Source: Chloroflexi bacterium TSY (GTDB lineage Bacteria > Chloroflexota > Anaerolineae > Caldilineales > Caldilineaceae). From it: a DNA stretch of 53,076 nt. The position numbers and the translations under genes were made by a program. Shown here piece after piece: positions 35,881-45,484 of the stretch. Numbering within the stretch: the stretch's first letter is position 1; each line of letters starts with the position of its first letter. The notes below the pieces were generated by a model that was not told where the DNA came from, did no database searches, and worked only from the letters and a program-made list of their open reading frames with translations. The stretch covers positions 1-53,076 of the forward strand of contig JAHBNG010000105.1 of assembly GCA_019217005.1 (NCBI GenBank), read 5' to 3'.

Positions 35881-38235
35881 ATGGGGAATTTTTCACGTGA
35901 TCCAGCGACTAGATTAGAGAATGCCATTGCCAAGCATTACGTTGGCGTACGCATGCAACAGGGGGTACCGCTCTTAGATGCGGACTGGAATGAACTGGAA
36001 GACTTGCGAAAATATGAACTACAATCACTGATTAAACACTTCATCGGTGATGGTGTTCCCAGCGACAGCGACGGCTTTCGTATTGAGGCGCTGGCTGGTG
36101 GTGGTGTGGGTACAATTGTTTTGAAGGCAAAGGTTGTTTCCAGTACGACAGCGTTTTCTTCACTGGAGATTGACTTCAGCAACTCAACTGCTTCCAGTCG
36201 CCTAGGTTTTTTTCCTGGCAGCTCGTCAGCAGCCCATATAGGTTCTGCTCCTGCTCGGCTTACTGGTAATGCGGTCGAGCCATTTCAATTGGCCAGTGGG
36301 CTAACACTTACAGTCAGAACGACTGTTGTGCATCTTAGCAGCAGCACCAATCAGTTCGTTGAAACTATTACCTTTTCAGCAGATGACTTTGCGGACATTG
36401 CCCTGGCAACGGCAGAAGAGGTTGTGGCTATTCTGAACACAGAATTGTTTCATGTAGAAGCAGAAATTGGACAAGGCAATGATTTTCTGATTCGAGGGGG
36501 AGACGGTTCTTCTCGAGACGTAGGGCGCCTTCTTGTCAATGGGTGTGAAGCGATCAACGAGACTCATTTGAATTATTCATCACAACCGCTTTATGAGAAT
36601 CCACAGCTTGCCAGTCGCTGGGGGGTAGATGTCGTCGAAGAGTTATCTGAACCGACAGCACAAGACAGAACAGACTTGGTTTACATTGACGTATGGGAAC
36701 GCGAGGTAACCGCTGATGAAGACAATGCTCTTATCCTGCCAGAGGTAGGTCTTGAAACAACTGTGCGTCAAAAGCGGGAGTGGGCTGTGCGCGTAACCCC
36801 AAATGCAAGTGAAATACCAGATAATGAAATGGTTTTGGGGCATCACTATCTGTCACTTGCATTGCTGCAGCGCACGGTGGCAAATGAGCAGGGAATACCG
36901 CAGACAAGTATCGTCGATCTACGGAAACGTCAGCTAACGCTGGCCGATGTTGTAACGTCTCCCATACTTGTCAAGGGTCCATTGGGGCTAGATAGGGTGA
37001 ACTCGGGTCTGTTTGCCGCCATGTTGCAAAAGGTGAGCGAAGTATACGGTTACTTGCTAGAGAGTGACTACTTTTTAGCCAATAACTTTCGAGATATCAC
37101 CACTGTTGAATCAGTACAGGTCTTGAAGGCCTTTCAAGACGTCAGGACATTAGCTGAGGTAGGCTACACAGATTCATCGTTGAAACGATTCGACAACCAG
37201 TCCGCTTTGGCATACCTATATCGGCTCTATACGGCGCAGCGAAGCTTAGTTGATGCAATGATGGAGCTGGCTTCTGATAATCCGTTACGGGCTGATACTG
37301 AAATATTCCTCCAAAGATTAGATACCTGGCTTGATGGCAATGGCACCACTATTCCTGGCCTACGCAGAAGTGTGACGGGTGAATCAGCAGATCTAGGAGA
37401 TGCGTATGAGGCTCAGATCTTTATCAATAGTAGGCTTGGTCTGCCTCAACAAGGCTTGCTTGAAATTCGGGCAATCAGTGTACCGAGCGGCAATATACAT
37501 GTAGGGACGTCGCATGAGTTCGTCTACGCTATTCACAGCAGGCTGAGCTTGGACGATACGATGGAGCTTGCACTCACCGATACGCAGGACGTCTTTGACT
37601 TTGCCTTCACAGAGCTAGATGAGAATCCCCATCATCCGGGGGACTCTTCGAGGGCCTTGCTGCCTTTAGAGAAAGACCAAACTGTTAATGTGACCTTCAA
37701 TCTGAGAATTCCTCCCGGACTGGCCGAAGGTACCCAATCACGAATTGTCTTAACGGCTCGCTCCCAACTGAATCCTGATGAAGTTGACTTTGCAAATCTT
37801 GAAATTTTAGTCACGGTGGGTTCTTTGATCGCAATGCCAGCAACAGATCTTGCACTGACTCTGCTCGTTCCAGAAATCAATCTCGCCACTGATGTTGTTG
37901 CCATTGGAAGAGGAAGCCAGGGAAACCACGTCAGATTCCAGGTTGAGGCAGAGCATTTAATTCCTGCACCATCTCCCGCAGAAGAATTCATCTTCACTGT
38001 TGATTTTATTGGAGCAAGTGATGCATTCGAGGTTCTTGGTGCTTCTACGCTTGAACCGTTTAATCTTCCTGCTTCAGTGCCGCAGCCAAAATCTGTGCCA
38101 ATTGGGGCGACGGATTCCGCCGTAGATGGGCAGGAGAGTTTAATGGTTATCCGACTTTCCAAGACCGATCCTGGCTTAACTGAGCCATTCTTCAAAGAGC
38201 TTCACATTCAAGTTATTACAGACATTATTACCTGA
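35881..38235 (+). CDS. DUF6519-like eCIS tail protein
   Basis: A 784-residue protein. The N-terminus has the DUF6519 signature (NFSRDPATRLENAIAKHYVG, QQGVPLLDADWNELEDLRKY), found in proteins of contractile injection loci. The central part (DLVYIDVWEREVTADEDNAL, VTPNASEIPDNEMVLGHHYL) is a conserved beta-rich region with a helical segment around residues 370-470. Residues 515-784 form two or more beta-sandwich domains (NVTFNLRIPPGLAEG, NHVRFQVEAEHLIP). It may be a large fibre or collar bound to the baseplate periphery. AGGAG lies seven bases before the ATG. The frame is intact. Confidence 0.75.
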   Translation: MGNFSRDPATRLENAIAKHYVGVRMQQGVPLLDADWNELEDLRKYELQSLIKHFIGDGVPSDSDGFRIEALAGGGVGTIVLKAKVVSSTTAFSSLEIDFSNSTASSRLGFFPGSSSAAHIGSAPARLTGNAVEPFQLASGLTLTVRTTVVHLSSSTNQFVETITFSADDFADIALATAEEVVAILNTELFHVEAEIGQGNDFLIRGGDGSSRDVGRLLVNGCEAINETHLNYSSQPLYENPQLASRWGVDVVEELSEPTAQDRTDLVYIDVWEREVTADEDNALILPEVGLETTVRQKREWAVRVTPNASEIPDNEMVLGHHYLSLALLQRTVANEQGIPQTSIVDLRKRQLTLADVVTSPILVKGPLGLDRVNSGLFAAMLQKVSEVYGYLLESDYFLANNFRDITTVESVQVLKAFQDVRTLAEVGYTDSSLKRFDNQSALAYLYRLYTAQRSLVDAMMELASDNPLRADTEIFLQRLDTWLDGNGTTIPGLRRSVTGESADLGDAYEAQIFINSRLGLPQQGLLEIRAISVPSGNIHVGTSHEFVYAIHSRLSLDDTMELALTDTQDVFDFAFTELDENPHHPGDSSRALLPLEKDQTVNVTFNLRIPPGLAEGTQSRIVLTARSQLNPDEVDFANLEILVTVGSLIAMPATDLALTLLVPEINLATDVVAIGRGSQGNHVRFQVEAEHLIPAPSPAEEFIFTVDFIGASDAFEVLGASTLEPFNLPASVPQPKSVPIGATDSAVDGQESLMVIRLSKTDPGLTEPFFKELHIQVITDIIT

Positions 38236-38253
38236 TATAGAAAGGAGGGTGAG

Positions 38254-41200
38254 ATGCGAAATCTCAATATTACAGCAGTTGTACTTATGGCTTTAGTATC
38301 TCTGTGGTCGGGCGCTGGTGCCGTGGTACAAGCCGCACCGTATTCCGTCGAAACAGGTCAACCCATATGTGTTCCTCGCCTTCCTGCGGGAACAAGCATT
38401 GACATTGACGGAAACAAGACTGGTCCGGATGACTGGGAGAACATTGCTTTTGTCGAAATCGGATACGCTGATGACCCAAGCGGAAACCTGTCTACGTTAC
38501 TAGCAGCCGATGACACCTACCTCTACTTCTTTACTGAAGTTGTAACACCGCTGGATGCGCGACAAGGCCAAGTGTTTCTTGTCGGAGTTGATGCACCTGG
38601 TGGTGCACGGAAATTGGAGATACATCCTTTTCAAGCCAGTGATGATCCTAACGGAGGAGTTGGTGGGACGGATTTATCTGATAACAACATCTACAGCATC
38701 CTGGTAGCTGGTGGGACTTGGACTAGCTATACTCCACCGCCGAATACGGATTTTTGGCGCACTATGACAGATGATGCTGGAGAACGGTGGATGCTTGAGG
38801 GTAGGCTCAATCAGGCCAGTATCGGCATTACAGATATCGATAACTTCGACATCTTTTTCTACGTCAATGCGCCCACGTCTAGTTCACCAAATGTTGAAAG
38901 ATATTGGCCCGATCAGGGAGGAGGATTTGTGGATATTGACACACCTGCAAGTCTGATCTTCGGTCAGAATCGATGTCCAAATCTTGCGTTTTCCGAACCC
39001 TATCTCAACTTCGGCAAAAAGCAATTAGATCCTTACGATCCATACTCGTCCTCGGTGACAATTTCTAATGATGGGACAGCGGATAGCGTTCTTCAGGTCG
39101 AGAACATTACGCTAAATCCACCTGGTTCTCCCTTTACATTGGAGAGCGTTTCAAAGGGTGGCACTTCAATCTTGCCGCCCTATGCATTCACCCTGTCGAC
39201 CAGCGAAACCGCGGAGGTTGTTATCGGCTATAACCCGACCCATGGCTCGACAATCGGTGATCCACATCATACGGACCTTCGAATCGAAAGCAACGATCCC
39301 GATGAGGGGAGAGCAAGTCTTTCAGTCGAGGGATATGCACGCGAACCAATTGATACTATCTTTATCCTGGATCAGTCGGGGAGCATGCTAAATCGAGACA
39401 AATGGGTGACGACCGAGTGGGCGACAGATAGTGCATTCGAAGTATTACGCTTATTCAGCATTGGCAATGACCAAGTTGGAGCCGTGGGTTTTGGTGGTTC
39501 ATCTAGCAATCCCCAATCATTCGTGCTAGCCGCCAAAGATTTCTTTCCTAATGATCCTACCTACTTTACCTCTTCATTTGCAGACGCCAATAACGCTTAC
39601 TACACGCCCATCGGGCTAGGTATCGAAGAGCCACATGGACAATTTGACATAGATGAACGAACTCACATCGGCATCTTGATGAGCGATGGCAAACACAATC
39701 GTCCTGCTGAAACAAAGGATGCAACAACAGTAGCAGGTTTGAACCTACCGTTAGCAGTGGAGAGAAATAGCAAAAATATGCACATTCATACCATCGCGCT
39801 GGGCAGAGATGGAGGTGTTTCTACGGGATTGCTAGAGGATATTCGCGGCAATTACAACGGAGATTTCACAACGTACAACATCACCGACGACCCCACACGA
39901 CTTGCCGAACTGTTCATTGAACCGCTTGTTGAGCCATTTATGGTGAACCGTGTCGCCGAGACAGCAGACGGATATCCTATCCCACAGCGTACCCACAAGG
40001 CGCTTGCTATGGTCATATGGGAACGTACTGTTACTCCACAACCTATCAAAGTCCACTCTGAATGGGAAGATGGAACGATACGCGACTATGACAGCGGAAG
40101 TTCAGGCTATACAGGTGATTCGGATCACCCCTACTCCTACATTCTTCTAGAAGAGGAAGACAAGCATGATCTTGCACAGAATCAAACATGGCAGGTATTG
40201 ATGGATGATGGGAGTTCTATCGATCCTGATGATGGTTACATAGTTGTTCTGGAAGATTTGAATATTACGGGGCTATTCAGCGTTGATCAGAGTGCTGCAG
40301 GAACGGGCAACGACCTTATTCTCAAAGCCAAATTGACCGAGGTAGGGCGTCCTATCACGAATAGACCAGAGCATCCGGTGCGGGTTACAGCACTGATCGC
40401 AAAGCCCGATGAAGGATTCGGGACCTATGTGGCTACGCATTCACTAGAAAACTGCCAGGCCAGCGCTCCCACTCTTCCTGCGCTCGATCTCGCTGCTACA
40501 GATGCAGTCACCATGAGTGGACCAGACGTGAATCTTCTTAGTTTAAGGATTCCACCAGACACAGCAATACAGGGTCCCTTCGATGTGCCAGCGCCGCGCT
40601 TCCAGAAAATTGATGCGCTTTTCGAACTATGCAAAAAAGAAGGGCTGTTGCGAAGCGAATTGCCTGGATTAGAGCTATATGATGATGGAACAAACGGCGA
40701 CGAAGTCGCTGACGATGGGATTTACACGCGACGTTTTACCAACACAAAATATGAAGGTAGCTATGTCATTCGCTTTACTGTCCAGGGGACCTCGCCAACC
40801 GACGCAATATTCTCGCGGTTGCGGACCCTGTCACGCCATCTCACTGTGAATGTCGACCCGACAACCACCCTCTTTGATTCCCGAATCATCGAGCGTTTTG
40901 GCACACAAGTGATTCGCGAATACTACGTGATTCCACTCGATCGCTTTGGCAACTATCTCGGTCCTGGATACCTCGACCAAGTGAAGTTCAATAGCACAGG
41001 TGGCGATTGGCTAGACAAGTACATCAATCACAATATTGATCGCTACAACAACGGCATCTACTCGCGCATCCTTCAATATGACATAACGCAAGGTGAACCA
41101 AATGTGACAGTTGCGGTTCAAGGGAAGGCGATTCCTGGTGGCGCACGCCCTGAATCCACCGACAAACTCTGCGTTGCTGGTCAGGTGATCAACCACCAAG

Positions 41201-42555
41201 AACAACCATTGGCAGGTTGGGTCATTAGAGCTGAGTCGGTTGACCCACCAGGTGCAGCCCGCATGACAAGCTCCGATGATGAGGGCAATTTCCGCTTTGA
41301 CGATCTATCAGTCGGTCAGTGGAACTTTGCTATCGGCGTGCAAACGGGCTGGGAGCCGGTCACCGACGATAATTTCGAGGTGAAGCTAACCTATGGCTTA
41401 ACCGAGTGTCGGACCATTCGCTTCAAGATGCGCCGCGTCGTCACCGTTTCTGTCCTCAAGATCGACGAGCAGCATGTCCCACAAGCAGGATGGACCATTC
41501 GGGCCGAGCCAGGACTAGGGAATGAATTTGCCATTCCGCAAGAACTGACGACGGATACGACGGGGGTCGCAACATTTACCCTGTCGCTCGGACACTGGAT
41601 ATTCAGTGAAATCGCGCCCGATGACATTGACTATACACCCATCTCGCCGCCCACCGGTGTACAGGAACTGATCGTTACGGCACCGGGACCGCACACGATT
41701 CGCTTCAAGAACTTCATCAACCTGAACCCTTTGGGCTGTATCACGGTGACGAAGCGTGAGGTAGTCGATGATCTGAATCAGACCCCATTTGGCCTGCCTG
41801 GCTGGGAGATTACCGTGCGCCGTGCAGATGGAAGCGTTGCCGACCAGGGAGAAACCGATGCCTTGGGTCAGATTACGTTTAGTGAACTGCCCTTCGGCAC
41901 CTATACCGTCTCTGAAAAGCTCTTGCCCGGTCTCTGGGAGCCGACGACGCCGACCAGCTTTGCCGTTACCTTGGACAATGAAGAGCAATGTGTGGAAATT
42001 GAGTTTTATAACAAACAGGTTGCGCCTGGCTATTGCATCGTGGGTCGCAAGGTCGATACAAACGGGCTGGTGGGCTTACCCGATTGGCGCATCAGTGCCA
42101 AGCCAATCGAGGCGGGTGGCTACGTACCTGGGCCCGAATTTACCGATGGAAAGGGCTACTTCCGCATCGATTTTCCGAATGGAGACAATCCAGACTATCG
42201 CATTCCCAGTGCCAAGTACGAAGTGTGCGAAGAAGTGCGTCCAGGATGGTTGCCCCATACGGCGACCTGCCAGACCGTACAGTTGCCGAGTAGACCGGGG
42301 GTCTGTACACAGCTGAAATTTGATTTTGAAAACCAGCAAGTTGGCCACGTCGAAACGGAGCCGACAGAGCCATCTGATCCTACTCCAGGCTGCTGGGGTA
42401 TTCACACTGTGCGGCGAGGGGAAGGGCTATACCAGATAGGTGCCGACTATGGTGTGAGTCGCGCAGACATCCTAGCCGCCAACCCTTGGGTGAAACGTCA
42501 GTACCGTATGTATCTTTACCGCGGTCAAAAAGTCTGTATTCCCTACGATCCGTAG
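38254..42555 (+). CDS. Giant secreted VWA / SpaA-like repeat / LysM protein within the eCIS locus
   Basis: A 1433-residue protein with a clear signal peptide (residues 1-27, ending VVQAA). Domains in order are: a carbohydrate-binding-like beta domain (30-240), a choice-of-anchor D domain (about 245-355, NLAFSEPYLNFGKKQLDPYD), and a von Willebrand A domain with intact MIDAS DxSxS in FILDQSGSM (about 368-376) and LMSDGKHN. A beta-rich region with an Asp-rich loop (YDDGTNGDEVADDGIYTRRF) follows. Four prealbumin-like SpaA-type repeats (about 970-1370) each contain GWxIxAE or similar. The last 50 residues are a LysM domain (HTVRRGEGLYQIGADYGVSR). AAAGGAGG precedes the ATG. Exported, metal-binding adhesin-like and wall-binding by LysM, it should sit at the cell surface, unlike the cytosolic particle parts around it. 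Confidence 0.8.
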   Translation: MRNLNITAVVLMALVSLWSGAGAVVQAAPYSVETGQPICVPRLPAGTSIDIDGNKTGPDDWENIAFVEIGYADDPSGNLSTLLAADDTYLYFFTEVVTPLDARQGQVFLVGVDAPGGARKLEIHPFQASDDPNGGVGGTDLSDNNIYSILVAGGTWTSYTPPPNTDFWRTMTDDAGERWMLEGRLNQASIGITDIDNFDIFFYVNAPTSSSPNVERYWPDQGGGFVDIDTPASLIFGQNRCPNLAFSEPYLNFGKKQLDPYDPYSSSVTISNDGTADSVLQVENITLNPPGSPFTLESVSKGGTSILPPYAFTLSTSETAEVVIGYNPTHGSTIGDPHHTDLRIESNDPDEGRASLSVEGYAREPIDTIFILDQSGSMLNRDKWVTTEWATDSAFEVLRLFSIGNDQVGAVGFGGSSSNPQSFVLAAKDFFPNDPTYFTSSFADANNAYYTPIGLGIEEPHGQFDIDERTHIGILMSDGKHNRPAETKDATTVAGLNLPLAVERNSKNMHIHTIALGRDGGVSTGLLEDIRGNYNGDFTTYNITDDPTRLAELFIEPLVEPFMVNRVAETADGYPIPQRTHKALAMVIWERTVTPQPIKVHSEWEDGTIRDYDSGSSGYTGDSDHPYSYILLEEEDKHDLAQNQTWQVLMDDGSSIDPDDGYIVVLEDLNITGLFSVDQSAAGTGNDLILKAKLTEVGRPITNRPEHPVRVTALIAKPDEGFGTYVATHSLENCQASAPTLPALDLAATDAVTMSGPDVNLLSLRIPPDTAIQGPFDVPAPRFQKIDALFELCKKEGLLRSELPGLELYDDGTNGDEVADDGIYTRRFTNTKYEGSYVIRFTVQGTSPTDAIFSRLRTLSRHLTVNVDPTTTLFDSRIIERFGTQVIREYYVIPLDRFGNYLGPGYLDQVKFNSTGGDWLDKYINHNIDRYNNGIYSRILQYDITQGEPNVTVAVQGKAIPGGARPESTDKLCVAGQVINHQEQPLAGWVIRAESVDPPGAARMTSSDDEGNFRFDDLSVGQWNFAIGVQTGWEPVTDDNFEVKLTYGLTECRTIRFKMRRVVTVSVLKIDEQHVPQAGWTIRAEPGLGNEFAIPQELTTDTTGVATFTLSLGHWIFSEIAPDDIDYTPISPPTGVQELIVTAPGPHTIRFKNFINLNPLGCITVTKREVVDDLNQTPFGLPGWEITVRRADGSVADQGETDALGQITFSELPFGTYTVSEKLLPGLWEPTTPTSFAVTLDNEEQCVEIEFYNKQVAPGYCIVGRKVDTNGLVGLPDWRISAKPIEAGGYVPGPEFTDGKGYFRIDFPNGDNPDYRIPSAKYEVCEEVRPGWLPHTATCQTVQLPSRPGVCTQLKFDFENQQVGHVETEPTEPSDPTPGCWGIHTVRRGEGLYQIGADYGVSRADILAANPWVKRQYRMYLYRGQKVCIPYDP

Positions 42556-42570
42556 GCAAAGGAGGATTCT

Positions 42571-43497
42571 GTGCTTCAAGGAATCTATTGTGACAGAGTT
42601 TTGACGGATAAAGGTCCTACACGCTTCCGCAGCGGCTGGACCGCCAACACAATTGTTGACACGGCCTGGCCGCTGCTGGCGGGACTGCTCAAGCGAGAGG
42701 ATGGGCTGCAGGGCATTCTCTATTGCGCTGTTGGATCTGGTGACGCAAATTGGGATAGGCAGCCACAAGCTGCCAGTCCTGCAGCGACTCAATTGGTGAA
42801 CGAAATTGACCGCCATCGTCTTGCGGACGGGGATATCCACTTCCTGGATGCCAATGGTGTCTTCACCACGCAGCCGACAAATCGCCTTCAGATCAGTGCA
42901 AGTTTTTCGTGGGCAGCGCAATCCCAGACTCTGCGCGAGTTCGGACTCTTTGGCGGAAATGCAACCGAGGATGCAAATAGCGGTACGCTCATCAACTATG
43001 TTATTCACCCACGAATCGAGCTTGCAGCAGGTGAAACGCTGGTACGCCGCGTGCAACTGCGGTTTGACGATCTGCATCAAGCGGAGCCGGACGAACTGCC
43101 ACGGCACGGACTTGGTGCTTCACCTGTACTTGTTCTAGATGGCGTAGGTGACAGATATGGCGATCGACTTGCTGAAGCCGGCCTTGCCACGCTTGAGGAT
43201 TTGGCTCGGGTCGGATCCACGCCGAGCGAGATCGATGTGCCGCTCATGAAGCTGCTGGAACTGCGTGCCAAAGCGCGTCTGGCCATCCGCTCTGTGAGAA
43301 AAGTACGTCCGATTGACAGACTGCTCAATGAGACAGTTGGCGACATTTTGACGACTCCAGTCGCCACAGTGGCTGCAAATGCGAATGTGGCGGAGAATCA
43401 GATCGTGCAGTTGCGCGAACAGCTAGAGTTGCTTCAGCTTGCACTCGATAGTCAGTTTCTGCGCATTAAAACGATTGGTGAGCTGATCCAATCCTAG
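42571..43497 (+). CDS. Fibre-like eCIS protein with helix-hairpin-helix C-terminus
   Basis: A 308-residue protein starting at GTG 42571 with AAAGGAGGA five bases upstream. Residues 1-165 are beta-rich and resemble phage tail-fibre or DUF-type tail proteins (TANTIVDTAWPLLAGLLKRE, LQISASFSWAAQSQTLREFG, GTLINYVIHPRIELAAGETL). Residues 185-225 look like a helix-hairpin-helix (VLDGVGDRYGDRLAEAGLAT), as in DUF4332-type modules. The last 45 residues are coiled coil (AENQIVQLREQLELLQLALD). It is the last structural-type gene before the cargo genes and could bridge fibre and baseplate or assist cargo loading. Neither role is shown. Confidence 0.6.
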   Translation: MLQGIYCDRVLTDKGPTRFRSGWTANTIVDTAWPLLAGLLKREDGLQGILYCAVGSGDANWDRQPQAASPAATQLVNEIDRHRLADGDIHFLDANGVFTTQPTNRLQISASFSWAAQSQTLREFGLFGGNATEDANSGTLINYVIHPRIELAAGETLVRRVQLRFDDLHQAEPDELPRHGLGASPVLVLDGVGDRYGDRLAEAGLATLEDLARVGSTPSEIDVPLMKLLELRAKARLAIRSVRKVRPIDRLLNETVGDILTTPVATVAANANVAENQIVQLREQLELLQLALDSQFLRIKTIGELIQS

Positions 43498-43505
43498 TAC
43501 ATTTG

Positions 43506-43618
43506 GGCGTAAATACTTGCGGCATAAATAGTGACCTAGTACTCGCGTAAAACTCACTTTAGAACCGTGTCACTATTTACGCCGAGATTTACTAATGAGT
43601 GCAAAGTGAAATACGTGA
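43506..43618. promoter_or_regulatory. Interlocked inverted repeats upstream of the first effector
   Basis: GGCATAAATAGTGAC (43521-43535) pairs with GTCACTATTTACGCC (43569-43583) with one mismatch. A direct copy GGCGTAAATA lies at 43506-43515. A second imperfect pair (ACTCGCGTAAAACTCACTTT near 43541-43560 and AAAGTGAAATACGTGAGT near 43602-43619) interleaves with it. The 129-base gap is the boundary between particle genes and cargo genes, so it may hold a terminator, attenuator or promoter region. Confidence 0.45.
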
Positions 43619-43626
43619 GTTAAGAA

Positions 43627-45252
43627 ATGGAAAACGACCGCATTCATTCCGTAGAAAAAGAACAAACTTACGTTGACCCTCATATTGGTCAGTCCACATC
43701 TACATCTACATTGCCATCTGCTGACCAATATGGCGGTTTTTTCTCCCTACAGCGGACAATCGGCAACCGAGCTGTTGGCCGTTTGTTGCAAGCAAAATTG
43801 ACCGTCAGCAGACCCGATGATAAGGCTGAGCGTGAGGCGGATCAGGTAGCGGATCAAGTGCTACGAATGCCAGAACCCATCCAAAGATTTCCACGACGCC
43901 ATCCCCCTCGATCTGTGCCATATTCACAAGGCGGATTAGTCGACAGATTGGGCACAGGTGTGCGGCTTGACCCCTCTGCACAATCTCTCATGCAAAGAAA
44001 GTTTGGACACGACTTATCGGACGTTCGTATTCACACCGATGGCACGGCCGACCGACTGGCGCGTCAACTAAATACCCACGCATTCAGTATGCAGAATCAC
44101 ATCGCATTTCAGGCGAATTACTATCGCCCCGATTTGCCGTTGGGCCAATATATCCTGGCACACGAACTTGCGCACGTTGTACAGAACCGCAATCGGTTTA
44201 CGCAGAGGAATATCAGCCGGTATCCTGACGACCATCAATTAAGTCCATTGAGTGTGGATTCAGTGAACGCGTGGCCCTATTCTGATCCGAATTTGGAAAC
44301 AGAAAGTTTGCATACATTTCCATGGCTAATTGCAGCCGGAATACTCATCGCAACCATGCTTGTTCCATCTCGCCTTGCCCCCGATCCTGGCGAAAATGCA
44401 CCGCCTGACCTAATTGATACCAATTGGATCTATGTGCCGATCATCGGGTCAATTATCCAGATGATTCAAGGCAGAAATTGGCTAGAACAAGGAGCTGGAT
44501 TCACATTTCTCTTCTTCGACGCCGCTGGTGCCGGTGCCATGTTAAAGGGCGCATGGGTTCTCTTAAACTCGGCGGGCCGGGCAGGGATGCGAGCCCTGGG
44601 AGGACTGGGTTTACAAAGATTAAACAGAGAAGGTGTACGCGGGTTATCTCAAGCAGCGGCAAGACAAGAGATTGACGCGGCTCTTCATGCTGGACATGCA
44701 ATTATTGGAAACGAAGGATGGTTGAATCACTCAGTCATTTATGTCGTTGAAAATGGTCGTATCTATCGATTGCATGGCAGTTTAACACGTTTAACATATG
44801 GAGCCACAACGCGAGAAGTAACTGGAGAGACAGCGACTGCGCTTGCCCGCCGTCTGAACGAGGTCACAATTGTCAGTTCGCAGGGAACAATTATGGATTT
44901 ACGGCAAGCTTATCGAGCGCTCCATGGCCTTCAGTGGCATAGACGAATTCCCATTGGTTGTGCCGGTACACAGAGTCTTATTCTAGAAAGAGCCGGTTTT
45001 GGAAGTTTGGTTCCCCGTGGGATATCTCGTTATTTACCGTTCATGTTCCGACACCAAGGCTTGATGACCGGTAGTGCACGAAGTATTCACAGCGTGAGAG
45101 GTCTGTTTGGAGTTGGCCTGCATGGATTTGCTATGCCAACTTCGTTGATGGCGATTCCTCGCGGTGTCTATGTTCTGGCCAATCCTTCCTACGCTGAGCC
45201 TGCGATAAGTTCAGCGACTGGCTTGCCGCTTCGTATCAGATCGGATGAGTAA
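43627..45252 (+). CDS. DUF4157 eCIS effector 1, possible permuted papain-like payload
   Basis: A 541-residue protein. Residues 38-90 carry the leader shared by the cargo genes (LQRTIGNRAVGRLLQAKLTV, EREADQVADQVLRMPEP). Residues 105-200 are the DUF4157 domain with FGHDLSDVRIHTDG and the zinc-protease-like motif LAHELAHVVQ (about 178). DUF4157 proteins are known to accompany eCIS loci as cargo. Residues 228-330 contain hydrophobic stretches (FPWLIAAGILIATMLV, IDTNWIYVPIIGSIIQMI, AGFTFLFFDAAGAGAMLKGA). The C-terminal region has NHSVIYVVENGRIYRLHGS (about 370-388) and then IPIGCAGTQSLILERAG (about 440-457). A His strand followed by a Cys helix is the order of permuted NlpC/P60 or LRAT-like papain folds; this is inference. 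Confidence 0.75.
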   Translation: MENDRIHSVEKEQTYVDPHIGQSTSTSTLPSADQYGGFFSLQRTIGNRAVGRLLQAKLTVSRPDDKAEREADQVADQVLRMPEPIQRFPRRHPPRSVPYSQGGLVDRLGTGVRLDPSAQSLMQRKFGHDLSDVRIHTDGTADRLARQLNTHAFSMQNHIAFQANYYRPDLPLGQYILAHELAHVVQNRNRFTQRNISRYPDDHQLSPLSVDSVNAWPYSDPNLETESLHTFPWLIAAGILIATMLVPSRLAPDPGENAPPDLIDTNWIYVPIIGSIIQMIQGRNWLEQGAGFTFLFFDAAGAGAMLKGAWVLLNSAGRAGMRALGGLGLQRLNREGVRGLSQAAARQEIDAALHAGHAIIGNEGWLNHSVIYVVENGRIYRLHGSLTRLTYGATTREVTGETATALARRLNEVTIVSSQGTIMDLRQAYRALHGLQWHRRIPIGCAGTQSLILERAGFGSLVPRGISRYLPFMFRHQGLMTGSARSIHSVRGLFGVGLHGFAMPTSLMAIPRGVYVLANPSYAEPAISSATGLPLRIRSDE

Positions 45253-45484
45253 GCACTGAGAAAAACCATTATGTACAGTATATATCAAGAACCTGAAGTG
45301 CGCGAGTATTCCAGACGCTTTAGACAATCACCTTCCTTGGCAAGAAGTAGGACAAGCGATTCCCTTCGGCAATCTACACATTGTCAAACAACACAGGTGC
45401 GCCCAATTTTGCGGTTACAACAGACTGTCGGTAACCGAAGTGTTGGTCGATTGCTGCAGGCTAAGCTGACAGTTGGATCACCCA

